Shown here in pieces: positions 14,473-22,304 of a stretch of DNA of 64,000 nt (position 1 is its first letter; each line of letters starts with the position of its first letter). The notes below the pieces were generated by a model. That model made no database searches. It was not told where the DNA came from and saw only the letters and a program-made list of their open reading frames with translations. Position numbers and translations under genes: made by a program. The DNA is from a virus, in the IMG/VR virus record IMGVR_UViG_3300037248_000024, positions 34,051 through 98,050 of that record. One strand, 5' to 3'.

Positions 14473-14676
14473 TCAACCCGCCAATGCTGTCACGAACGGC
14501 GTCACAACCTTTGGCATAGCGGCGGGATCGGCCAGATAAATCGCCTGCCAGCGCGGATCGTCGCCGTTCCGTTTCTGCCATTGGCCGCCCCAATAGTTAA
14601 GGGCGGAGTCACTTTTGAACGGCCCCACGATTTCGTAGCAATCGTCATACACACAGATAATGCAGTTCGCTTTCAT
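14473..14676 (-). CDS. hypothetical protein, 67 aa
   Basis: Short protein with IICVYDDCYEIVGPFKSDSA and NYWGGQWQKRNGDDP, reminiscent of small phage proteins that repeat a query-sequence-like FxSxxxAxxYW pattern. Ribosome site AGGAGACGACCG lies ahead of ATG 14676. It is the leftmost gene of the minus group and is separated from the rest by about 225 bp. Confidence 0.65.
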   Translation of the reverse strand: MKANCIICVYDDCYEIVGPFKSDSALNYWGGQWQKRNGDDPRWQAIYLADPAAMPKVVTPFVTALAG

Positions 14677-14868
14677 CGGTCGTCTCCTGTTGACGACGGG
14701 ATCGTGAGATGATCGCTCACCTAAATCAAGAACGACTTCGCAACGTACATTTCATGGCTGGCGCCAATGTACCGGGCAGCTCTTGCATGGGGCGGAATAC
14801 TGAGATAGGTTCAATTCAACGGAACGGTGCCAACAAGTCCGCCAGGCGCCGGAAACTGATCCGCTCAA
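14677..14868. other. intergenic stretch, nothing assigned
   Basis: About 190 bp between two minus-strand genes. A 63-codon plus-strand frame crosses it but runs into the hairpin at 14872 and looks non-protein-like. No convincing promoter found; the downstream minus gene at 14676 needs one here or read-through. Confidence 0.4.
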
Positions 14869-14871
14869 GAG

Positions 14872-14898
14872 CCGCTTCGGGAAACCGGGGCGGTCTTT
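14872..14898. terminator. hairpin terminator, GNRA loop
   Basis: CCGCTTCGG (14872-14880), loop GAAA, CCGGGGCGG (14885-14893), then TCTTT on the plus strand and CTCTTG on the minus strand. It lies 4 nt past the stop of the minus gene ending at 14902, so it probably ends the long minus operon. It has the same stem-size and GNRA-loop design as the terminator at 1446. Confidence 0.5.
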
Positions 14899-14901
14899 GA
14901 T

Positions 14902-15147
14902 TCAGGACTCATTCTCCGCGAAGATTGCGACCCATTCCATATCAACTGACCGGTTGGCCTTCATCTTGGAAATCCATTGCCGGAACGTCTCGCCGCGACA
15001 CTCACTCATGTCTCCATTCGCGCCGCCAAACCAATATTCAACATATTCGCCGTCCGGGCCGTGTCGAATGCTCAGTATAGTGCGCGCCAGATGCGAGTCG
15101 GATTCGCGACTCGGCGTCCAGACATCACATTGCGTGAGGATGTGCAT
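14902..15147 (-). CDS. hypothetical protein, 81 aa
   Basis: Soluble, with strands (ILSIRHGPDGEYVEYWFGG) and a C-terminal aromatic/charged helix. Last gene of the long minus operon, ending just before a hairpin. Not recognised. Confidence 0.65.
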   Translation of the reverse strand: MHILTQCDVWTPSRESDSHLARTILSIRHGPDGEYVEYWFGGANGDMSECRGETFRQWISKMKANRSVDMEWVAIFAENES

Positions 15148-15156
15148 TGTTCCTCA

Positions 15157-15630
15157 TCACGTCCCCTCCCGCGTGGCGACGGCGGCTCGTAGCGCGATTA
15201 AAATAGCGCGAGCCTGCAAAAGTGCCTTGTGATGTTCGATTCGAGCCGGACCGTTATCCGGATCGTCCCATCTGGCCAGGGGATGAGAAAAGTTCCAGCC
15301 CGCCTGTGCCACACAATTCATTTGCTCCGCGTTGTCCGGGTTGAGAAGTATGCTGGCGGCTTCTAATGTCGTGATACGAGTTTCCGACGCGGCGAGCGCG
15401 GCGCAGAGGCGATCCCTCTCCGCCTCAATCTCTCGATAATCATCCTCCACGCGTTGGCATTGCAGGATGCGTTCTTTGTGGAAACTTTTCAGTTCGGCGT
15501 ATTGGGCGCGGAGTCGGTCGAGTTCATCGCGAAGCATCGCCTCGGTCGGAACGCCTGTCACGCCAGCGACAAAACGGTCCGAACTCTCTTCCGCGAGCCT
15601 GATTACGGCGGCTTTCTGTTCTTCGTTCAT
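15157..15630 (-). CDS. coiled-coil hypothetical protein, 157 aa
   Basis: ATG 15630 is preferred to the upstream in-frame start because it overlaps the stop of the Lar-like gene. Residues about 40-95 are a long heptad-like helix (LRDELDRLRAQYAELKSFHK, then YREIEAERDRLCAAL); the C-terminal third is helical with WNFSHPLARWDDPDNG. Function unknown. Confidence 0.7.
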   Translation of the reverse strand: MNEEQKAAVIRLAEESSDRFVAGVTGVPTEAMLRDELDRLRAQYAELKSFHKERILQCQRVEDDYREIEAERDRLCAALAASETRITTLEAASILLNPDNAEQMNCVAQAGWNFSHPLARWDDPDNGPARIEHHKALLQARAILIALRAAVATREGT

Positions 15631-16070
15631 GTCCGTTCCTTCAACGCGGCGATGGCCGAACGCGCCTCGTCTATCTTCGCCAGACAATCCATCGCCTCAC
15701 CAATGATGCCGCCTTCGCTATCGTCCACGGATTTAATATCGCCGCCAAGCGTATGACTATCAACACGCACCTTCAATTCTTCGGTGACGAACTCGTGCGT
15801 AAATTTAAGCGCCCGCGCCACGACATCCACACTCGCCTCGTCGAGGGTGACGGCGGCACGGCGGTTCCAGAACTCCGCAGCACTTTCAGCGGTTGGGCGA
15901 TTCGCACCGTCGGCATGGCATGACTGGCACTCAACGCGCCAATATCCGGACTGCGAAAGTCTCGGTTTGCCAGCACAAAACGGACAGTCTTTTATACCAA
16001 GCGCCTCACAGCGTTCACGATTAAGGCGAGCGAAGGGATGTTCGGGCGGCACGAGCACGGGGTCAGTCAT
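15627..16070 (-). CDS. Lar-like zinc-ribbon protein, 147 aa
   Basis: An N-terminal zinc ribbon CPFCAGKP...VECQSCHADG (Cys29, 32, 48, 51) followed by AAEFWNRR is the signature of the Lar restriction-alleviation family, which in Rac prophage enhances host modification and lowers restriction. The 80-residue C-terminal helical extension is not part of the short Lar family. Together with four methyltransferase genes it suggests anti-restriction, though many phage members are untested. Confidence 0.7.
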   Translation of the reverse strand: MTDPVLVPPEHPFARLNRERCEALGIKDCPFCAGKPRLSQSGYWRVECQSCHADGANRPTAESAAEFWNRRAAVTLDEASVDVVARALKFTHEFVTEELKVRVDSHTLGGDIKSVDDSEGGIIGEAMDCLAKIDEARSAIAALKERT

Positions 16071-16326
16071 GGGTGGGACCTTTCATGTGGTGCGTCGCGA
16101 TGCATATATCCGGCGGACTGAGTACCCATCCATAGACGACGGCGATCTTTGTTTCCCTGTGGTGGCGATCCTCAATTTGTTCGTCGGTCCAGCCAAGTGT
16201 CTTGAGTGCTTTACAAGCCGCAGCGTAATGGTTTTCATCGGCGGAGATGCTGTCGATTATCGCTTTTTGCATCTTGTAAAACTCGTCCGGCGTCACCCTG
16301 ATTTCATCGTCAATGAGATAGGCCAT
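16063..16326 (-). CDS. hypothetical protein, 87 aa
   Basis: Helical and acidic, with IIDSISADENHYAAACKALKTLGW and a His-rich middle (DRHHRETK). Stop overlaps the Lar-like gene start. No family recognised. Confidence 0.65.
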   Translation of the reverse strand: MAYLIDDEIRVTPDEFYKMQKAIIDSISADENHYAAACKALKTLGWTDEQIEDRHHRETKIAVVYGWVLSPPDICIATHHMKGPTHD

Positions 16327-16374
16327 TGCCCGATCCCTCCGTCTCCGCGTGATTGTTGTCTGTCATGGGTGGGG

Positions 16375-16689
16375 TCATCTCTCCGTCCCTTTTCCACTAT
16401 ACGCGTGATCGATATGCGTGAACTCCAATCCGAGAGGGCCGTATTCGCTCGCGACCGTGACACCGACAATCATACTAATCGGCCCAAATATCGCCATAAA
16501 GAACGCTTCTCCCTGATCTGGCCCCTTCCACACAGCACACCAATCATGATCTATTCCTCCCGTGACGGTGTTGCGTGACCACATCAGGCACGAATCGTTG
16601 TTTCGTTTCGTGAACAAGCCGTAGTCGATGACCCCGCAGACAATCCAGAACAGCGCGACCATGACAGCAACCGGGAGCCATGTTCTCAT
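16375..16689 (-). CDS. membrane protein with two segments, 104 aa
   Basis: ATG 16689 begins MRTWLPVAVMVALFWIVCGV, a strong first hydrophobic helix, followed by a polar loop with two cysteines and a second helix (EAFFMAIFGPISMIVGVTVA). The start overlaps the stop of the 494-residue gene (ATGA). Function unknown. Confidence 0.7.
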   Translation of the reverse strand: MRTWLPVAVMVALFWIVCGVIDYGLFTKRNNDSCLMWSRNTVTGGIDHDWCAVWKGPDQGEAFFMAIFGPISMIVGVTVASEYGPLGLEFTHIDHAYSGKGTER

Positions 16690-18170
16690 CCCTCCGTCTC
16701 CGGCCGTCCGGCGTGGGGGCAGTCGATGCGTGTGCAGTGACCATAGTGTTTGCACGCTAATTGATATTTGCAATCCCCCGGCGGCCACGCGGGTTCCGGT
16801 GCCGGGGCGAAGGCGGCAGCCTTACGCTTCAGTGCCTCCCAAGCAAAACGGTCGTCAATCTCTTCGACCTTTATGCAATTCCCGTCTTTTGTCATAGCAA
16901 CAAAAAGGAAGCGTACTTTGTTGATATGATAATGGTTCATTCCGACGATAGACCAGTCTTTAAGTTCCGGATAGTTCCACGGAGCCGTCCACTCCGGCGC
17001 CTTCGCCCCCGCGTCCACCACGTTGCCCAACATAACATCCAGCGCGGAATGCGCGGAGATGTGTCCCGCGTCGACGGCATCAAGATCGCGCAAATGATTC
17101 GTCGTCCACAAATCCCTCTCCTCCCGCGTGAGATCGTGTGGCGCCAAAGCGTGCATGATATCGAACCGTTCGGGTGATTTATATTTCGCGGCGGCGACTC
17201 TGAGCGCGTCGTTTGGTTCTGGTGGATTTTCCAGTGCGGCGATGAAAGCCGCGCTGTCGCGTGGGCTGAGTGTCCAGTTGGTTCCGGTGACACGGGCGGT
17301 GTCGGCGGTCGAACCGAGGTCAGCATGTGGTTGAGCAAACATAGGATCGGGGTTGCGCGGTTCATTCCCCGTCAAGGAGGTCTTGGTGTAATGACACTCT
17401 CCATCCCGCAGGCAATTCGCACGCTGATCACAACCGTCCTGAACACCGCAGCGAGACCAATCTACCGGCAGTTGTTGCTGTACGTGCGCTTTGGTCGAAC
17501 CGAGGTCGCCGGCGAGGGGGTCGTCACCGGGCGTATATCTGGAAGAAATACAACCATCGTAGCCATAGGTCCAACCTTCGCCAGGAATCGCATCTGGACC
17601 GCTCATTCTGAGCCATTGGTCGGGAGTGATTGGTTTCATGCCAGGAATTACCAACGCGTCGAATAAAGCCTGTGTAAATCGAGGGGGCTTCGTGCACTCA
17701 AGATAAGCCGCCGCCGCCTTGTGCGTACTTTGCTGTAAATCGTCATTGATCGCACTCGGCCAAAAGTCCACGCATTCTTGCAGCAGCTTTCTCAGTCGTG
17801 CAATTTCGATCAGGTATAGAGGTGGTTCATAGTTTCGTCCGCGCGCACGGTCGGCGGCGGCGAGGGCTGTTTCTACGGCCGCATGGGGAATGTCAAAATT
17901 AGAGACATGGAAACGGTTTCTTCGCAACCAGATGTAAAGTTCTGACCGCGCCGCCTCAACCGCGTCGCCCGGCACGGCGGACGTGGCGGGTTCGCGGCCG
18001 CGCATGGCGGCTTCACACCGGAGCCAACCGCAAATAAAATTACGCGCGGCGATAGAATTATCGTCCGCCCCTGGATTGAACAGTCGCCAAGCGGCCAACG
18101 CTTTCATTTCTCGCGCGTCACTTGAGCTCGGCGTCATTCGTCCGGTCATGTCCTGGGGTCCTTGTGTCAT
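16686..18170 (-). CDS. multi-part protein with a DUF1778-like segment, 494 aa
   Basis: Not a single known family. Residues 25-60: helical, with cysteines. Residues 100-150: coiled, hydrophobic. Residues 236-260: a Cys-rich stretch (CGVQDGCDQRANCLRDGEC). Residues 300-331 (LSPRDSAAFIAALENPPEPN, DALRVAAAKY) closely follow the C-terminal toxin-binding segment of DUF1778/TacA-type antitoxins. Residues 345-430: unknown. The C terminus has a second Cys cluster (CKYQLACKHYGHCTRIDCPH). It looks like a mosaic; one role could be to bind or block a host GNAT toxin, but this is inference from one motif. Confidence 0.6.
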   Translation of the reverse strand: MTQGPQDMTGRMTPSSSDAREMKALAAWRLFNPGADDNSIAARNFICGWLRCEAAMRGREPATSAVPGDAVEAARSELYIWLRRNRFHVSNFDIPHAAVETALAAADRARGRNYEPPLYLIEIARLRKLLQECVDFWPSAINDDLQQSTHKAAAAYLECTKPPRFTQALFDALVIPGMKPITPDQWLRMSGPDAIPGEGWTYGYDGCISSRYTPGDDPLAGDLGSTKAHVQQQLPVDWSRCGVQDGCDQRANCLRDGECHYTKTSLTGNEPRNPDPMFAQPHADLGSTADTARVTGTNWTLSPRDSAAFIAALENPPEPNDALRVAAAKYKSPERFDIMHALAPHDLTREERDLWTTNHLRDLDAVDAGHISAHSALDVMLGNVVDAGAKAPEWTAPWNYPELKDWSIVGMNHYHINKVRFLFVAMTKDGNCIKVEEIDDRFAWEALKRKAAAFAPAPEPAWPPGDCKYQLACKHYGHCTRIDCPHAGRPETEG

Positions 18171-19129
18171 GCGGGCATCGCTTTGTGTTCGCGGCCGTCA
18201 AGTAGGGAGCCGGCGAGTTTCTTGCCGAAGTTCTGCATTGGGCTATCGAGACACTTCGGAACCGCCAGTATCGCGGAATCATTGCGGCCACGATCATAGG
18301 GTGCCCAACTTCCCCACTGCTTAAAAAAGTACGGCACACCGTTCGCCGCGCACCAGTCCCGAGTTGCCCGGTGCCAATCAGGATGTGATGGCCGCGCGCC
18401 CGGGCCGCTCTCCCCGCCCGATACCATCCATTTGATGAACTCCCAGCCGGGCCAGTTGATAGAGCCAAGCGCTGGTTCATAGCTGACCCAGGTGTTCCAG
18501 CCCATGCGTGCGAGGGCTTCCAGGTGCGGACGGCGTTCGTCGGCTTCTTGCTGGCGCTCGGCGCTGGCGCCGATCCAGACGTTCGGCATCCCACCATGAA
18601 AGCGATCGATGGTCTCTTCGCGAAAAGGAATTGCTTTGAGAGGGTAAGTCGTTTTCACGCCGCCGCTCGTGCGGCTCTGAAACTCCAACATAATCGCCTG
18701 GGCCATCCCGCCGATGTTGCCCATCATCGTCTTTCGGCTCCGCAGGTAGGCAAGTAGCCGCTCGGGGCGCTTGGTTAAAATCTGATAGCGATGCCAATGG
18801 GCTAGCGTAATGGCGGCGAATATGCGATCCAGCATCTCGTCCGTCACGCCTTCGTGCCCGATGTCCCCGTGCGCGGCCACGAAAATGTCTCGTGGCTCTT
18901 TCCATCGCAGTGGCTGATCGAGCCATTGTTCATTGAACCGAACTTCGCCGGTCCAGATATGGTTGCCGTTGACCTCTCGGGTCAGCCCGGCGCGGGACGA
19001 ATGGTTGCGTAACCGTGTTCCAGCAAGACGCATCGCATAGCAGTTCGTGCAGCCGGGTGATTTGATCGAGCAACCGGTCACGATCTGCCAAGTCGCATCC
19101 GTCCATTCGATATGCGTGCCGTCACCCAT
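18167..19129 (-). CDS. DUF5131 (phage Gp37/Gp68) family protein, 320 aa
   Basis: Begins with the family signature IEWTDATWQIVTGCSIKSPG followed by CTNCYA, a three-cysteine motif (Cys20, Cys27, Cys30) that resembles an iron-sulfur or radical-SAM-type site. Further conserved-looking parts are FVAAHGDIGHEGV, ILTKRPERL, NVWIGASAE and WMVSGGESGPGARP. The family is common in phages and next to TcmP (three-Cys-motif partner) genes, but no TcmP-like gene is seen here. Enzymatic role is unknown; nucleic-acid modification is a reasonable guess. Confidence 0.85.
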   Translation of the reverse strand: MGDGTHIEWTDATWQIVTGCSIKSPGCTNCYAMRLAGTRLRNHSSRAGLTREVNGNHIWTGEVRFNEQWLDQPLRWKEPRDIFVAAHGDIGHEGVTDEMLDRIFAAITLAHWHRYQILTKRPERLLAYLRSRKTMMGNIGGMAQAIMLEFQSRTSGGVKTTYPLKAIPFREETIDRFHGGMPNVWIGASAERQQEADERRPHLEALARMGWNTWVSYEPALGSINWPGWEFIKWMVSGGESGPGARPSHPDWHRATRDWCAANGVPYFFKQWGSWAPYDRGRNDSAILAVPKCLDSPMQNFGKKLAGSLLDGREHKAMPA

Positions 19130-19149
19130 CGTTCTGTCCTTGTGTTGGC

Positions 19150-19383
19150 TTACTCATCGCGGGGGTCTGGGGTGACGCTCGGACGCTGCGTCACATGCAC
19201 GACGTGCCGGTATCCCCAGGCGTCGTAATAGGCTGACTCCCCGCGACAGATCACGACCTGTCTGCGGGCGACCGGGGCGTGCCATTCGGGGTGGTCAAGG
19301 AAATCGAGTGCGATATGCAGCGCTTCGGCTTCGGTGCCGGGTGGACATTCGAGAACGATCTTGCGGTGTTCTTTGTCCATCAT
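19150..19383 (-). CDS. hypothetical protein, 77 aa
   Basis: Small mixed alpha/beta protein (KIVLECPPGTEAEALHIALD, VVICRGESAYYDAWGYRHVV). ATG 19383 overlaps the stop of the upstream gene. Not recognised. Confidence 0.65.
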   Translation of the reverse strand: MMDKEHRKIVLECPPGTEAEALHIALDFLDHPEWHAPVARRQVVICRGESAYYDAWGYRHVVHVTQRPSVTPDPRDE

Positions 19384-19622
19384 CCGCCCTCCAACGCACG
19401 ACGCGCGGCTTGTTCGAGGGCGGCGCGGGCTTCTGTGTCCGTTTCATATCTTCCGACAAGTTCACGTTCACCAAAAGTCAGAAAAACCGCCCATGGTTCA
19501 GTTGGATTCAGGATTGGCGCGCGACACAAATAACCAAGGCCAACCCGACCAACAAAAAGATTGTCGATAGTGCCATCTTTGTTGGCCGCGCCCCACGCCA
19601 GCCGCGTGTTGATCGTGGTCAT
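19380..19622 (-). CDS. hypothetical protein, paralog of the 19619 gene, 80 aa
   Basis: Starts MTTI...W and contains NLFVGRVGLGYLC, then FLTFGERELVGRYETDTEAR and a C-terminal helix. The neighbouring gene (19619-19858) has the same MTTI start, a DLYAGRIYIGWV block in the same place and a matching C-terminal EAEARIAL helix, so the two probably arose by tandem duplication and divergence. Function unknown. Confidence 0.65.
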   Translation of the reverse strand: MTTINTRLAWGAANKDGTIDNLFVGRVGLGYLCRAPILNPTEPWAVFLTFGERELVGRYETDTEARAALEQAARRALEGG

Positions 19623-19858
19623 ATCCTGTCTCCATTCAACGCGATCCGCGCCTCGGCTTCCGTGATTTGCTTCGCGTCCCGCAACGTCGCGCATAATGGT
19701 AGGTCTCGCGTATCGCCATTGCCGCTAAGTACGAGATGACCGCCCCATTTTGTGCGATGATTGACCCAGCCGATATAGATGCGGCCGGCATAGAGATCGT
19801 GGGTTAACGTTCTCCGGTCCAGTTTCCAGGTGAGGGTCACGTTCGGGATCGTGGTCAT
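19619..19858 (-). CDS. hypothetical protein, paralog of the 19380 gene, 79 aa
   Basis: Paralogous to the next gene downstream (see that entry). Core DLYAGRIYIGWVNHRTKWGG with beta-strand character. ATG 19858 overlaps the preceding stop (TCATTG on the plus strand). Function unknown. Confidence 0.65.
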   Translation of the reverse strand: MTTIPNVTLTWKLDRRTLTHDLYAGRIYIGWVNHRTKWGGHLVLSGNGDTRDLPLCATLRDAKQITEAEARIALNGDRI

Positions 19859-20007
19859 TGAGCGTGCCCCGACAAGAATTGTCCAGCCACCGCGCATGCC
19901 GCCGACAGGAAGATCAACGCCGTTGGAAATATCCCCAGACCATAGCGATTCAGCGCCGCAGCCGCGTTGATTCCGGCAACCAGGCTAAGGATGTATAAGC
20001 CGTTCAT
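19855..20007 (-). CDS. small membrane protein, 50 aa
   Basis: Two hydrophobic helices (LYILSLVAGINAAAAL, IFPTALIFLSAACAVAG) with a short turn and a His-containing tail. Overlaps both neighbours by ATGA-type junctions. Function unknown; one of many such peptides in this minus block. Confidence 0.6.
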   Translation of the reverse strand: MNGLYILSLVAGINAAAALNRYGLGIFPTALIFLSAACAVAGQFLSGHAQ

Positions 20008-20438
20008 ACCGTCACCTTTCGGATCGCGGCGAGGGCGGTGCGGGCCGCGATAATTTCTGGAAATGCGTCTTTGGCTATTAAACCATCGACAAGACGTAAC
20101 AACTTACCCAAAGCCTCCCCGGCCAGCTTCAACGCGGCGTCACGGGGGTCGGTGGCGGGCGGTTGAGCGAGAAGCGCGCGAATATCAGCGGCATACTGTT
20201 CGTGCCACTGCGCGGCCTGCTCGCGTCCGCCGAACATCGTTATGCTGGGACGTTCCCGGTTTACGTCCGGTCCGGTTCGTAGTCTCGCGGCCTGGTCTTC
20301 GTGGTATTTTATCGCCATCCCGATCGTCTCCGCGTCGTGGGCCTCGATCGCCGCGACCCATAATCTTAAATCATCAGCGGTGTCCGCGATGTAAAGAGTT
20401 TCGGCGAGGGCGCGGGCATGGGAGGGTGGGGTTGTCAT
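20004..20438 (-). CDS. hypothetical protein, 144 aa
   Basis: Helical, with repeated A-x-x-x-H-E/D-x-x-A patterns (WVAAIEAHDAETIGMAIKYH, WHEQYAADIRALLAQPP). Looks like a small phage protein built from short helical repeats. No family recognised. Confidence 0.65.
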   Translation of the reverse strand: MTTPPSHARALAETLYIADTADDLRLWVAAIEAHDAETIGMAIKYHEDQAARLRTGPDVNRERPSITMFGGREQAAQWHEQYAADIRALLAQPPATDPRDAALKLAGEALGKLLRLVDGLIAKDAFPEIIAARTALAAIRKVTV

Positions 20439-20878
20439 TCCGCTTCGATCCTCAACATGTCGGTTGCCTCAATCCGTTGCAGAACCGTCTCGCCCGTCGA
20501 TAGCAATATCTGGCCTAAGAATGCACCTTCGAACGACATCATACCGACCTCAATGGCAGTCACCTGTCCCTTGATCCAGTCTCGCAAAATTGAATAGACG
20601 GAGAGTTGCGCCTGCTGTAGCGCGCGGCGTTCGTAGTCAACGCGGGTGCCGCGAGTCCGCGAAGTCATGGGATGATGTTTCAGCCATGCAGCGGCGTAAC
20701 CCTTGAAGCTGGCGCGGATCGTCACGTTGCGGGTTCGATATGTGAACTGGACGATGACCTCTCCTTTGTCGAACTCTTCCATGACGCCGAAGGATGCCGC
20801 GCCGAAGCCTCTCAAAAGTTTCTGCATGTCGGCCACGGCGTTCTTACCACTGGTCGCATTTTCGTATGGAAGCGCCAT
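20435..20878 (-). CDS. hypothetical protein, 147 aa
   Basis: Start MALPYENATSGKNAVADMQK is supported by GGGAGG and a coupled stop; longer frames upstream overlap another gene. Contains IVQFTYRTRNVTIRASFKGY then a helical region (RRALQQAQLSVYSILRDWIK), the pattern of proteins annotated as uncharacterised DNA-associated in phages. Function unknown. Confidence 0.65.
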   Translation of the reverse strand: MALPYENATSGKNAVADMQKLLRGFGAASFGVMEEFDKGEVIVQFTYRTRNVTIRASFKGYAAAWLKHHPMTSRTRGTRVDYERRALQQAQLSVYSILRDWIKGQVTAIEVGMMSFEGAFLGQILLSTGETVLQRIEATDMLRIEAE

Positions 20879-21045
20879 CACCCTCCTCCCAACCCAACCA
20901 CGAACGCCCGGACGGCCGCACACAGCAATGCCGCGCACACCGCCAGTCCGATCGCCTTCTGGATCAGTCCACGGCGTCTGGCGGCGCGGCAGGTCTGGCA
21001 ATGGCAGCGCGCCGGGATTTGGAAGGGGAAGGCGCGCGGGGTCAT
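20878..21045 (-). CDS. Cys-containing membrane peptide, 55 aa
   Basis: A short CHCQTC motif near residue 15 followed by a basic patch and a hydrophobic helix (AIGLAVCAALLCAAVRAFVVG). The cysteines suggest metal or disulfide chemistry at the membrane face. Start chosen at ATG 21045, in a TGATG-type junction with the upstream gene. Confidence 0.5.
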   Translation of the reverse strand: MTPRAFPFQIPARCHCQTCRAARRRGLIQKAIGLAVCAALLCAAVRAFVVGLGGG

Positions 21046-21356
21046 GGCCGTTGCCTGGGACGAAGATGGATGCCGCGGCGTTCGAGGGCGTCGCAGATAG
21101 CTTCTCCAGCGGCGTGAGTCACACCCAAGAAGATGCCCCCGGCTGCTACCAGGATGGCCATCCCAAGCGTTCCAAATAGCATGCATCCGAATACGCCTCT
21201 CGCATTATCCGGCGCGTCCGTGGCAACCACGAACCAATGCCCAAGATAATAGGCGCCATAGAAAAAGGGGACCAAGAGAACCGCAACAACGCCAGCCCCC
21301 ATCACGCTTTCCGTGATCTCGCGGCGCGGTTCGCGGAGGATGTTCGACAGTGACAT
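21042..21356 (-). CDS. membrane protein with two segments, 104 aa
   Basis: Hydrophobic helices at about residues 20-41 (MGAGVVAVLLVPFFYGAYYL) and 58-78 (GCMLFGTLGMAILVAAGGIF). ATG 21356 follows AAAGGAACAGCC. Function unknown. Confidence 0.65.
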   Translation of the reverse strand: MSLSNILREPRREITESVMGAGVVAVLLVPFFYGAYYLGHWFVVATDAPDNARGVFGCMLFGTLGMAILVAAGGIFLGVTHAAGEAICDALERRGIHLRPRQRP

Positions 21357-21396
21357 TGGCTGTTCCTTTGCGGTTATCAGGTGTCGGCGCGAAGGG

Positions 21397-21780
21397 TCAT
21401 GTCTCATCCTTCCATTCACCGAGTTCGCGGAGGGCGGCTTCGGCGCGGTCGCAGGCGGCGCGGTGGGTCGTTACCGTTTCCTGATTGAGATGACTCGCAG
21501 GCACATTCATGGTTGCCGCCACCTGCGTCTTTAGTTGCTGGAAACCAATCTCCCTTATGCGGTCAGATGCCTCTTTGCCGACCCTGATATAGGACCGGGT
21601 GCCGGGCACCTTACTACTTCCATATCGCCGATCATATTTTGTCTTGTCGCTCAAAATGATTAGATGCGTTGTCACTTGACGAACCGTCTCCTGGTGCGGC
21701 GAAAAGCCAAACAAGAACAGCGTCACAGTATCCCCCTTGGCCACCTCTGCCAACGTCTGCGGCTCTACCCGATCTGTCAT
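21397..21780 (-). CDS. hypothetical protein, 127 aa
   Basis: N-terminal half beta-like (LAEVAKGDTVTLFLFGFSPH), then RYGSSKVPGTRSYIRVGKEA and a long C-terminal helix. Start at ATG 21780 has AAAGGGATAG upstream. Not recognised. Confidence 0.6.
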   Translation of the reverse strand: MTDRVEPQTLAEVAKGDTVTLFLFGFSPHQETVRQVTTHLIILSDKTKYDRRYGSSKVPGTRSYIRVGKEASDRIREIGFQQLKTQVAATMNVPASHLNQETVTTHRAACDRAEAALRELGEWKDET

Positions 21781-21797
21781 CTGACTATCCCTTTCAT

Positions 21798-21893
21798 TCA
21801 GCCAATCACCGCCCAACACACCACCATCCCGGCGCAGGCGATGGCGAGCGAAACGGTAACGGCGTGCATCAGGCGGGGGAGGAAGTCGGTCAC
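21798..21893 (-). CDS. single-pass membrane peptide, 31 aa
   Basis: GTG start overlapping the stop of the zinc-finger gene. One hydrophobic helix (AVTVSLAIACAGMVVCWAVIG). Small but in the same coupled style as its neighbours. Confidence 0.4.
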   Translation of the reverse strand: MTDFLPRLMHAVTVSLAIACAGMVVCWAVIG

Positions 21894-22189
21894 GCGGCGC
21901 CGCCGAGATGTTTAGCGCGGTAATGATCGAAGAACGCTTCACACTTCATCGTCGCCTGGAATTTCTTTTTGCAGCCAAGGACGACGCAGGGAAAGAATGT
22001 CTCTGACCGCGAGCGTCTAGTTCTACGCGGAACTTCTGTTTGCGGCTCATCGTCAGGTTGGCAAGCCGAACAGTACATCGGATATCCCGGCCCATCCGCG
22101 CCAGGAAATCCATCTGCTGTGTCGTGTAGAAATTCACCGCAGCCTTGGCACATCGTTCCATCCAGCATCATGTCCGCGATTTCGCCCAT
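21890..22189 (-). CDS. small zinc-binding protein with two Cys clusters, 99 aa
   Basis: Two zinc-type sites are visible: MCQGCGEFLHD...YPMYCSACQ near the N terminus and FFPCVVLGCKKKFQATMKCEAFFDHYRAKH near the C terminus, the latter like a C2H2 zinc finger. A strong GGAGGATG precedes the start. Likely DNA or RNA binding, or a partner of the RNA polymerase; inference. Confidence 0.75.
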   Translation of the reverse strand: MGEIADMMLDGTMCQGCGEFLHDTADGFPGADGPGYPMYCSACQPDDEPQTEVPRRTRRSRSETFFPCVVLGCKKKFQATMKCEAFFDHYRAKHLGGAA

Positions 22190-22190
22190 C

Positions 22191-22304
22191 TCATCCTCCC
22201 CAAATCAAAGTCAGCACCACCATCAACAAATCGAACGCCAGCACCGCGATAATCAATGGCCACGCGCGACCGAAGGCGGCGCGGAGGGCGATGGGGTGGA
22301 TCAC
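22191..22304 (-). CDS. single-pass membrane peptide, 37 aa
   Basis: GTG start; basic N terminus then a hydrophobic helix (PLIIAVLAFDLLMVVLTLIWGG). It sits between two coupled genes. Function unknown. Confidence 0.45.
   Translation of the reverse strand: MIHPIALRAAFGRAWPLIIAVLAFDLLMVVLTLIWGG

Noticed and set aside
14709-14900. A 63-codon plus-strand frame
   Set aside because: It ends inside the hairpin at 14872 and lies between minus-strand genes; composition is basic and not protein-like.
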